Below are positions 55,774 to 64,000 of a stretch of 64,000 bases of DNA, piece by piece. Positions within the stretch are counted from its first letter, which is position 1; every line of letters begins with the position of its first letter. Location: positions 37,203,500 through 37,267,499 of the forward strand of contig OY987302.1 in assembly GCA_963920635.1 (NCBI GenBank), in the 5' to 3' direction. The position numbers and the translations under genes are program-made. The notes under the pieces were generated by a model. That model was not told the DNA's origin, did no database searches, and was given only the letters and a program-made list of their open reading frames with translations. The DNA is from Pseudeuparius sepicola. Lineage: Eukaryota; Arthropoda; Insecta; Coleoptera; Anthribidae.

Positions 55774-56120
55774 ATTTTAGCTTTTTGGCATATCTCACAT
55801 TGTTTTATAAAATTTTCGACGTCTTTTGTCAGTCCGGACCAATTATATTTTTGTCTTATTCGTCTGATTGTTTCATTAATTCCTCTGTGAAAATTTGATT
55901 TGCCTGAATGGTAATTATCTATCACTATTGGGATTTGGTCTGCATCCGGGATTTCGACAATATTTTGGCAAATTATAAACCTCATTTCTTTATCTGAATA
56001 AATAAAACTTAACATCTCTAATATTGGGAAATCTGTATTATTTTCAACATAATAAGTTTTAGAGCTGGTTAGAACATCTTTATCTCTATACAAAGAAACG
56101 AAAAGTAGTTGTGTAGCCAT
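55743..56120 (-). pseudogene. Gypsy integrase, N-terminal zinc-binding part
   Basis: Holds the HHCC pattern HSGKSNFH ... CEICQKAK, which binds zinc in retroviral-type integrases. It continues the polyprotein after an interruption near 56,150 and is separated from the catalytic core by a frameshift where the last 31 bases overlap. The apparent ATG is internal to the polyprotein rather than a real start. Confidence 0.75.
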
Positions 56121-56156
56121 TTCGAGATTATAAGGTAAAACAATAATATAATATGT

Positions 56157-57290
56157 TCATCTTGGGACGGATTGACTTGTCATTATACTTATTTTATTAT
56201 AATCGAATTTGGGTTCCATTTCAAAAATGTCATCAACTATTTTGTCATGCATTTCGCTAATTTTGTCTTGTTGAATAAATACGATTATATCCTTATGATC
56301 TTTGTCAAGTAACTGTGTATTAGAGATTTGTACTTTAGAGTAGTCAATTAAAGCTTGAGTCTTGTATAAGTTCATAAATCTAGCAAATTCGTTGTCTAGT
56401 TCATTTATATCTTCATCAGTTAATTCAGGTTCTTTAGAGGTTGAAGGTTCATTATTTAGATTAGTATGAAAAATTACAGCTTCTTTAATAGGGTTGATTT
56501 TGATTCTTGATAATGCATCAGCGTTTTTGTTTATTTTGCCTGGTTTATAAGTTATTTCGTAATTATAGTCTTCTAATTTTAAGCGCCACCTTGCAAGTCT
56601 ACTTCCTGGGTCTTTGATTGAAAAAAGGTAAGTTAGGGGACGATGGTCGGTAACTAATTTAAAACTCCTACCATAAATGTAAGGACGAAAGGTCTTACAG
56701 GCCCATACAATTGAGAGTAATTCTTTTTCTATTACGCTATATTTTGATTCAGCTGTACTTAGTGTCCTTGATGCGTATGCTATTGGAAGATCTTTACCGA
56801 TTGGTACTTGCGATAAAACAGCACCGATTGCGAAGGCAGATGCATCAGTAGTTATTACAAAAGGTTCTTCAAAATCTGGGTACTTCAAAATTGGACTGGT
56901 AGTTAAAGCTATTTTTAATTGATTAAAAGCATTTTCACAGTCATCATTAAAATTAAATGGAACATCCTTTTTTCGTAGGGTAGTTAATGGTTTTGTTATT
57001 TTCGCAAAATTTGGGATAAATCTTCTGTAATATCCTGCCAAGCCTAGAAATGATTTAATATCTTTCGGATTCTTGGGAGTAGGAAATTTAATTACAGCTT
57101 CTACTTTTTCGGGATTTGGTTTTACTCCGTCTTTAGTAATAACATGACCAAGGTAAGCTACTTCTTTCCTAAGGAATTCACACTTATCAGGTTGAATTTT
57201 CAAATTTGAATTTCTTAATCGATCGAAGACTTCAGAAAGTCGGGAAACGTATTCTTCTATAGATTGAGAGTAAATAATTATGTCGTCCAT
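56157..57290 (-). pseudogene. Gypsy reverse transcriptase (C-terminal half) and RNase H
   Basis: Starts at the MDD of the catalytic Y-M-D-D motif, then shows VAYLGHVITKDGV and FLGLAGYYRRFIPNF (palm/thumb). RNase H follows with TTDASAFAIGAVL, SVIEKELLSIVWA, VTDHRPLTYL and NADALSRI, so its acidic residues are retained. A Pro/Glu-rich linker follows. The N-terminal half is found at 60,908-61,463, on the other side of the Tc1/mariner-type insertion. The polypeptide stops near 56,157 before the integrase part. Confidence 0.9.
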
Positions 57291-57894
57291 ATACAGGGTT
57301 AACTATGACTTAGTACAAAAAATTTTACCACGTGCGCAGGATGGCTTAAGAAAACATAGAAAAATATTTTTAGATTTTTTTTACGATCTTTAAAAAAACG
57401 GGTAAAGACCCCTATTTTCCCTGTAAATCCCCGCCTTTAATGACGTCATCCAATTTGGCTTCTGAAGGTACTGACATCTGAAGTGATTTTCCGCGGTGTT
57501 GCCGTTGATTTAGGAACGGTGAAAATACCTTTTTACTCAAACAAATTTAAAAAATACATAAATAACAATCGATTTGAATCTGTACAGATGCAGCGCTATT
57601 AGATTCCCCTTACCTTAGCTCGTATCCGGACCGGTTCCTAGTCTCGCGGAAAGCTCATTACCGCGACACCACAAGCCGTCTCCCTTAATACCCCCGGAGC
57701 TCCTCTGATGAATTCTTGTCCACCATCTAACCTCTTCTGAAGCATAGATAAAGGATTTATTGTTCTGAAGCCTCGGCGGTATGAATTAAGCGACGTATCG
57801 GCCCGGTCGAGTCTATGAAACGTTTTTTCGACTGCTCCGCGTTGCCCCGTTCGTCATTTCATAACTTCCTAGCTAGGCAACTAACTGTACATAC

Positions 57895-58967
57895 AAGGTT
57901 TGTTCCAACAGGGCCAATAACCGTGCTCAAGCACGTTCAGCGCATGCGCACTACCCCACTGGCTGTTCCAACTGAATTATGTACCTACCGACACGGGACG
58001 ATACACGCACTGTTCCAGCCGATTTATGGATCATTTGTGTATCGTCCTTGTACGATAAAAACGGTGCCTGGTCTAAAGCAATAACCGCGTGTACTGACAT
58101 GCGCAGTGTATGGTCGTGTGACAGAGATAAACATTAACCTCATATTTTTGTTTTTACGTAGATAGTTTTAAATCGATGGCTGGGATCGTGTTTTTTATTT
58201 CTTGTTGGGTAGGGCGGGGAATCGTTGAACAATTTTTTAGAGTGAAGAGTGAGGTTAGCCCACCGAACATTCGGTTAGCCACATATTAAACACGCAGGTT
58301 AGGTGCGGTCACAAATATGATTTGGTCGATTTGATTCACAATCCGTTCCATCTGAAATTTTCTTTGGGATCATTTGTTCCAACTCGAATTTACGTACCGT
58401 CACAGAACTGTACATGAACTAGATGATAACCCTTAAAGAACGCATGCGCTAGTTTTGCACCGTTCATGTGCGATCCCAAAGAAAATTTCAGATGGAACGG
58501 ATTGTGAATCAAATCGACCAAATCACGTTTTGTGACCCCACCTAACCTGCGTGTTTAATATGTGGCTAACCGAATGTTCGGTGGGCTAACCTCACTCTTC
58601 ACTCTAAAAAATTATTGTTCAACGATTCCCCGCCCTACCCAACAAGCCAAAAACCAACAAGAAATAAAAAACACGATCCCAGCCATCGATTTAAAACCCT
58701 CTACGTAAAAACAAAAATATGAGGTTATTGTTTATCTCTGTCACATGACTATACACTGCGCATGTCAGTACACGCGGTTATTGCTTTAGACCAGGGACCG
58801 TTTTTATCGTACAAGGACGATACACAAATGATCCATAAATCGGCTGGAACAGTGCGTGTATCGTCCCGTGTCGGTAGGTACATAATTCAGTTGGATCAGC
58901 CAGTGGGGTAGTGCGCATGCGCTGAACGTGCTTGAGCACGGTTATTGGTCCTGTTGGAACAAACCTT
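57895..58967. repeat. Foldback palindrome inside the Tc1/mariner-type element
   Basis: Arms of ~490 bp (57,895-58,380 and 58,464-58,967) are close reverse complements; the ends are AAGGTTTGTTCCAACAGG and its complement. Shared blocks include GCGCATGCGC, CACGGGACGATACACGCAC and AACACGCAGGTTAGGT. The central ~80 bp contain no gene. The mirrored ~65-90-codon frames at both ends are artefacts. No duplicated target was found. Confidence 0.8.
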
Positions 58968-59074
58968 TTCAAGTTTGGCTAGTAGCCGACGGAGGGCATT
59001 TGCGAATGTAACATGGCGTTATTTCCCAGTTTGGTCTTGATTTTCGCGGCAAATCGTTCAGCGTCTTTGTGAAA

Positions 59075-60333
59075 ATGCCGGAGTATTCGAACGCCGAGTT
59101 AACGGTCATGGTTATAATGTACGGGAGATGCGATGAAAGTGCACATCGAGCTGCAGCAGAATACCGTATTCGTTTTCCTAACAGGGCAAATATGCCTAAC
59201 CCACGTACTTTCGTGAACATTGTACAACGTATGCGAAACACTGGTGTTTTGCAAGCTCGAAGGGGTGGGCGAGCAACCTTCCATAAGCACTACAGCTATT
59301 GCAAGGAGATTGGGAATATCTCAGAACAAGGCAAGTAAAATAAAACCAATAAAACTGACTTCTACCAAAGACTATCCCATGTGATGGGATTGTCTTTGCT
59401 TGCACCTAATACCTACATAAAATTTAAAATGTAACAATAAAATTATTTACAGGCATGGAGGATTCTAAGGGAAAACGGCCTTCACCCTTATCACATACAA
59501 AAGGTCCAAGCATTAGAAGCAAATGATTTTCCGGTGAGAATGACCTACTGCACTTGGCTACGTGATCGAATCGCCCAGACCCAAACTTTGTTTTCAACAT
59601 TCTTTGGACAGACGAATGCTGCTTCACACGTGCTGGGGTTTACACGTATGTAAATTTTTACTTACTTATAGCTTTCTCTCTTCCATATTATCTTTTTTAT
59701 TTATTATAAAATTGGCTATGTCAATCCTAACGCCTTCGCCAAAATTGTGAATATTTCTAATTTTTGTTGTTTTTTTTTAGACACAACAGCCATATTTGGT
59801 CCGATGAGAACCCACATGCTGTTCGGCGGTTTAATTTCCAACGTCGGTTTTCCATCAATGTTTGGGCAGGAGTTTATGGAGATCGATTAATTGGACCATA
59901 CATTCTACCGGAAAATTTAAACGCTGAACGATACTTGTATTTTCTGACAAATGTTTTGTTTGATAATTTGCCACTACAAGTACTGCATGACATGTGGTTT
60001 ATGCACGATGGTGCACCAGCCCATTTTGCGAGACCTGTTCGTGCACTTTTAGACGACCAATGCCCCAACCGTTGGATCGGAAGAGGAGGGCCAATTGCAT
60101 GGCCGCCGCGATCACCAGACTTGAATCCAATGGATTTTTGTATTTGGGGATTCATGAAGGCGATTGTGTACGAGCAGGAAATCGACAACGAGCAGCAGTT
60201 ACGTGAACGAATTGAAGGTGCAGCTGTTCAAATCCGGCATCATGGACTTTTTGCACGTATCCGGACTTCTTTAGTTAACCGAGTGAATTTGTGCATCGAA
60301 GTTAACGGCGGCCTCTTTGAACAGCTACTGTAG
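59075..60333 (+). pseudogene. Tc1/mariner-IS630-type transposase with DUF4817-like DNA-binding domain
   Basis: Exon 1 begins MPEYSNAELTVMVIMYGR and continues with RAAAEYRIRFPNRANMPNPR, a helix-turn-helix domain resembling DUF4817. Exon 2 (59,453-59,645) encodes WRILRENGLHPYHIQKVQAL and, after a frame change near 59,580, DECCFTRAG with the first catalytic Asp in TDE; it ends before GTATGT. Exon 3 starts at 59,781 after TTTTTTTTAG and carries HIWSDENPHAVRRFNFQ, FMHDGAPAHF (second Asp) and SPDLNPMDFCIW (third acid). It ends at the stop at 60,331-60,333. A small mismatch of frame at the exon 1/2 junction is also present. The catalytic residues survive, but the frame changes make this copy doubtful as an active enzyme. 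Confidence 0.85.
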
Positions 60334-60907
60334 TGCTTTGCATGTGCATTTGTGCAATGTGTGCTAGTGCAGTTGTGATTTTTTGGTTACCCTTCGGGGT
60401 TTTCCTGGCGGAGGGGATCTACCTCGTCGTGGTCGTCAGGCTGAGTACCTCGCTTCAAACAAAAGGAATAGCAGAGGGAAACCAAGAGATCCCCAACAGA
60501 TTTAGAAAATGTGAATGTTGTGTTGTGTGACTTTTAATGTAAAAAAGCAAGAAAACAGAAAATGGTGCAAACAATCCTGGAAATGTCAGTAAGGTAGGTG
60601 TTTCATAGGCATTCTACATGTTCCTTAGAAAGTAATCGTTTTTAAAAGGAAATCGAAATTTTGTGGTGAATCCTCGGATAAATTGATAGACGTGGCAACG
60701 CCGCGCTATTGACATACGCGAAATTTTTAGACATGTCGCACGGGCGTCCATAGGCGGCGTTTTTGAGGGGTTTAATACAATTTGAAAAAAATTTTTTTTA
60801 GGCTTAAGACAAATGTTAGAAAATTTTTGAAAATTTATTTTGGCAAGTCTAATTTTTCTTTATCTGCCATAAAAATTTTTGTACTAAGTGATAGTTAACC
60901 CTGTATA

Positions 60908-61463
60908 CAAGACATCGCTCATTCTGAATACCTGCAAGTATGTTATCCATAACACGCTGAAAAGTACTGGGCGCATTTTTTAACCCAAATGGCATCCTTA
61001 AAAATTCCCAATGTCCGTTTTCTACCGAAAATGCAGTTTTTTCCATATCTTTTTGATCAATTTCAATTTGATGAAATCCTGACGCTAAATCAAGTAGTAC
61101 AATATTGACATTTTCCTAGCTGATCTAACAAGTCTGTTATGTTTGGTAAGGGATATTTATCATCGACTGTTACTTCGTTAAGCTTTCTGTAATCTATTAC
61201 CACACGCCACTTTTGTTTTCCACTGGCATCTAGTTTTTGGGCACCACCCAGACTGGTGAGCTCCAAGGTGAAATAGAAGGTTGTATAATTCCTTGTTCCG
61301 ACATCTTTGCTATTTGTGACTTTACCTCTTGCTTATGTATTTGTGGATATCTATACGATTTAGTGTATATTGGTTTCGACTCGTTTGTATTTATTGAATG
61401 TTTGATTTTATTTGTAAAAGTTAATTGGTCACCTTCTAGGAAAAATATGTCTGAATATTGCAA
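60908..61463 (-). pseudogene. Gypsy reverse transcriptase, N-terminal half
   Basis: In minus-strand order: [71 protein letters not shown] and [17 protein letters not shown]. These are the fingers/palm blocks. A frame change occurs between the last two groups (near 61,120) and another near 61,235. The stretch ends at the Tc1/mariner-type insertion, two residues before the catalytic MDD. The N-terminal ~60 residues beginning MQYSDIFFLEGD precede the first block. Confidence 0.85.
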
Positions 61464-61904
61464 ACAAAGATCAGCAATAATTTCTCGTTCTTCCTCGTTT
61501 AAGTGTTCTAAGCGTAAATTATCTGTAATAGCGACTTGCCCATCAAATGAAGAAATATTAAAAATTTGAACTGTTCTTAAATTTCGTACTTTTTCATTTT
61601 GTTGTTTTATAAATTTATCTAGTTCTGCTTCAAAATTAGAATTAGGATTATTTGGAGATTTTTCTTTAAGTGTAACTTTATTTTTGATAGTAATTTGATT
61701 TCCTTCTTCCTTTCTTTATTGGTTTCGGGTTGTTCTTTGAATTTTATTTCTCTTTGATCTCCTTTTAACGAAATTTGTATGTTTTTAGGTTTAATATAAG
61801 GTTCACATCTTACATTTCTTTTTCTATTTATATCAGAAATTTTAGAAGAGATTGGAAAAATTTGTATTTGTGATTCTTTAAAATTTTGGCTTATTTTTGA
61901 AATT
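61464..61904 (-). pseudogene. Gypsy pol linker between macrodomain and reverse transcriptase
   Basis: A Lys/Ile-rich stretch in shifting frames, with phrases such as SQNFKESQIQIFPISSKIS, IKPKNIQISLKGDQREIKF and LEHLNEEEREIIADLC (partly out of frame). In related elements this region tends to be variable. No motif is recognised. Confidence 0.4.
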
Positions 61905-62330
61905 TCTAGTTTGCAAATAATTATTTCAATTTCTATATAGCGAAAAACAAAATTTATCATTCTTTTGACTTTGGACCATTTTAGTTTATCAATTCCACAA
62001 CCAATCATAGGCATAGCTAAGTGTTTGACATTATTTCTTATAATATGTTACCGTAATTCCTTTAAACAAGCCCATAAAGAACTATACGTTGGTTTCTGCC
62101 AAAAATATCTTTTTGTTACTAGATAATACACAAAAACTATTTGGATTTTTAAGAATTGCAATTTGTCCTACATTATTAACTTGCTCTTTTAAATACTTAA
62201 TTTGATTATATTTTTCCTTAAAACTAGCCGCGATTCCTGCGCTCATTTTTAAGTCTAAAGAAACACAATGCGCTAGCGAATATCTTTCTGGCATATCAAA
62301 TAAATTATTGTTAACTTCAATTATCTTAGG
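61905..62330 (-). pseudogene. TARG1-like ADP-ribose macrodomain inside the Gypsy polyprotein
   Basis: Minus-strand order of motifs: CPKIIEVNNNLFDMP, YSLAHCVSLDLKMSAGIAAS, F(K)EKYNQI, GQIAILK, then after a frame change near 62,130 YLVTKRYFWQKPTYSSL, and after a stop near 62,049 LAMPMIGCGIDKLKW and VKRMINFVF. The order, spacing and glycine-rich MSAGIA and MIGCGIDKLKW loops match the TARG1/OARD1 branch of macrodomains, which bind ADP-ribose and remove it from acidic residues. That branch uses a Lys (YLVTK) and an Asp (CGID) for catalysis, and both are present. It lies between protease and reverse transcriptase, where Gypsy elements normally have no such domain. One frameshift and one stop break this copy. 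Confidence 0.75.
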
Positions 62331-63005
62331 ACAATCTAAACTTTTACTTTTCTTAAATTCTTTATACTCATTATCATTTTTTATATCAATAATACAAAAC
62401 TTAGTAACATTATCAGCAATAAAAACATCATCGTCATCAATATCTTCATAGACTTTATTTTCATCAACTTTACTAACTTCATAATTATTATATTCATCTA
62501 CTCTCATAGTATTAACTACCTTATTAGACTCGTTATTATTTAAAATTGTTGTAATAAATTCTCCATTATTATCTATATGAACTAAGGCATTAGGTAAATA
62601 AACATTTTCAACATTTTTTGCTGAAACAATAGCATCAGTATTTTTATGTTTTAAAGTTCTAAGCTTACATATCTTTTCTACTCGAGGTTCTATCGAAATT
62701 ATATTTTCTACATTTTGTGGATAATCATCTAAGGTACAATGCAGTGATACTATTCCTTCATAAGTTATTAATTGTCTTCCAGGGATGCCAATAAAAGCAT
62801 GAAATAATTTTATAAAATCGGTTCCAAAAATTCCGTCAAAAGCTATAGGAAGGTTAAAAATAAAAACTTTTTGTGGAAGTTCATCTTTTCCAAGAAAAAG
62901 AAAACCAGATTCTGTGGCAGTGTATACTTCGTCTGAAATACCTTTGATTTTTATATTCTCTGGAGTTATAACTTTATTAAAGACGCACCAGTATCAATTA
63001 AAAAA
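62331..63005 (-). pseudogene. Gypsy aspartic protease and following linker
   Basis: The active-site motif LIDTGAS lies at about 62,983-63,000. A short deletion follows it, compared with the scrap at 1,310, which still has the ISLIKPHV stretch. The frame then reads NKVITPENIKIKG, FLFLGKDELP, IAFDGIFGTDFIKLF and LITYEGIVSLHCTL, the last parts of the protease fold, and runs openly into an Asp/Glu-rich linker (VYEDIDDDDVF) that leads to the macrodomain. Retroelement proteases cut the polyprotein; the short deletion after the active site would impair this copy. Confidence 0.75.
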
Positions 63006-63079
63006 TTAAAATTATCTGAATTTTTGATATAGTAAAGTTCTTCGTTTGGTTAGCAATGCAAGTTTACTTTGTATACAGG

Positions 63080-64000
63080 TTCTATTTTGAGGACATGTTC
63101 AGATTCCTCATTTGTGAAGTTATGTCCGAGGCTGGTTGAGTAAAATTTACGTTAGGAGAAGAATTTGGAGTTATAGAGGGTGCTTTCGAAGTTGAAGGAG
63201 CTGGATTTGAGTTCCAATGGAAAGTTGGTTTTGCATTTATGTGATGAGTTCTAGGGGAGTTATTTTGAAAATTAGGTCTAGAATTTTGTTGGGGAAATTG
63301 CCTCTGATTTGAAAAATTTTGGAAATTGTTACGAGGGAAACTAGAGTTTGAGTTTTGAGATGGAAAATTATTCGGTCTATTAAAATTATTATTTGGATTT
63401 CCATAAGAATTTTGGAAATGATTACTGGGTGCATTATGTCTTTTATTTTTACTTCTGCATTCTTGAATGTTATGCCCTTGCTTTTTGCAATATGAACAAA
63501 ATTTTGGTTCAGAATTTTTTTTATTTTGATTATTAAAGGTATTATTTGCATAATTTTGTCTTGGAAGTCTTTGATTTTCGAAATATGTAAGTTGAAGCTT
63601 CTAGTACGGTATCTGGATTACTTGCTCTAATTATTTGACCAATTTTTGGTTCAAGACCTGTTAAAAGAGTATTGAGAGTCATATCTTCGATAAGTTGTGA
63701 TTGCGCTTGCTTTTGAGCATTAGTTAAATTTTGTTTAGTAATTGCGCTTTGCATTCTAGAACATTTATTAGACGATTGCAGAACGTTAATGGATTTTCAT
63801 TTGGCATTTGACGTAATCTCTCAAGGTCTGAAATCAAAGCATTTAAATCTCGCGGATCTCTGAAATGTGTTTGTAATAAATTATTAATATCATCCTACTT
63901 GTCTAAATCTCTACTATTAATAAGTTGCGCTGCCTTTTCACGGAGTTGATTTTTAATTCTAATTGTTACAAATAATTTCTGTTCCTCATCGCATATTTCA
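63080..64000 (-). pseudogene. Gypsy gag (nucleocapsid end), truncated by the window edge
   Basis: A CCHC zinc knuckle (CSYCKKQGHNIQEC, 63,457-63,499) is followed by a long Asn/Pro/Ser-rich tail (63,130-63,450). Upstream, the minus strand reads QKAQSQLIEDMTLNTLLTGL and, nearer the edge, LNALISDLERLRQMPNENPL, typical capsid-like helices. A frame change near 63,560 and a stop near 63,900 break it. Gag packages retroelement RNA. The start lies beyond the window. Confidence 0.8.

Larger units (their letters stand above)
57294..60903 (+). mobile_element. Tc1/mariner-type element inserted in the Gypsy reverse transcriptase
   Basis: Inverted ends begin CAGGGTTAACTATGACTTAG (57,294) and CAGGGTTAACTATCACTTAG on the complement (ending 60,903). 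About 30 bp of terminal repeat are matched. The flanking reverse transcriptase sequence is consistent with a TA target duplication, the hallmark of this group. Inside are a transposase gene with introns (59,075-60,333) and, nested, a ~1.07-kb foldback repeat. The left part (57,310-57,890) has no gene. Confidence 0.8.
52452..64000 (-). mobile_element. Env-bearing Gypsy (errantivirus-like, Metaviridae) element, runs off the right edge
   Basis: On the minus strand the order is gag (CCHC knuckle), protease, macrodomain, reverse transcriptase, RNase H, integrase and env, as expected for Gypsy apart from the macrodomain. The 5' LTR and the first part of gag lie outside the window. The polyprotein is broken: frame changes or stops near 63,550, 62,990, 62,130, 62,049, 61,120, 56,150 and 55,770, and a Tc1/mariner-type insertion at 57,294-60,903. 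Env is uninterrupted. Related scraps at 1,310 and 6,140 show the family has been active at this locus. Reading-frame damage means this copy cannot move by itself. Confidence 0.85.

Noticed and set aside
63237..63551. 104-codon minus-strand frame rich in Ile/Lys
   Set aside because: Out-of-frame shadow of the gag tail; the real frame carries the CCHC zinc knuckle.

Overview
This window is eukaryotic, repeat-dense and AT-rich, and it looks like an intergenic or heterochromatic stretch of an arthropod, most probably insect, genome. Reasons: GT-AG introns, AATAAA polyadenylation signals, TATA plus TCAGT-type initiators, an errantivirus-like Gypsy element with a baculovirus-F-type envelope gene, Tc1/mariner and Jockey-like relics, and recurrent short TAGGTA/TACCTA motifs. 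A hemipteran such as an aphid relative would fit, but this is a weak guess. No conserved host housekeeping gene, tRNA, rRNA or CRISPR array was seen.

Layout. 0-16 kb: decayed transposable elements (a Gypsy protease scrap, a non-LTR reverse transcriptase pseudogene, a Gypsy reverse transcriptase scrap, a possible solo LTR), inverted-repeat elements, a ~142-bp minisatellite and a CpG-rich island. 16,184-31,941: a 15.76-kb palindromic element with two nearly identical 5.6-kb arms around a 4.5-kb unique centre, flanked by the 6-bp direct repeat ATGGGT and starting with AG. Length, 6-bp duplication and AG ends fit Polinton/Maverick-type integration, but no PolB, integrase, ATPase or capsid gene is visible. 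Each arm carries a gene for a ~100-residue beta-rich protein with a 40-codon gene overlapping its stop. The centre carries a GNAT-like acetyltransferase and a two-exon charged protein. 31,948-39,080: remnants of related elements, including a diverged copy of one arm control region, a homologue of the arm gene at 38.4 kb lying behind an AG terminus that resembles the palindrome terminus, and a decayed Gypsy fragment.

41,177-52,448: an 11.3-kb DNA transposon with ~0.9-kb terminal inverted repeats built of ~135-bp units and a 3-bp TAT duplication. It encodes a Cys-rich transposase-like protein (frameshifted) and a spliced FEN1/XPG-like nuclease-like protein; this combination best fits the Academ superfamily. 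52.9-64 kb, minus strand: an env-bearing Gypsy (errantivirus-like) element running off the right edge, with gag zinc knuckle, protease, reverse transcriptase/RNase H, integrase and an uninterrupted env preceded by a splice acceptor. Between protease and reverse transcriptase it carries a TARG1-like ADP-ribose macrodomain. Its reverse transcriptase is split at the catalytic motif by a 3.6-kb Tc1/mariner-type element (57,294-60,903), which itself holds a ~1.07-kb foldback palindrome.

The two most unusual items are the gene-bearing palindromic Polinton-like element with its related neighbours, and the macrodomain inside the Gypsy polyprotein. Repeat boundaries were read by eye; homology calls rest on motifs and have not been tested by database search.
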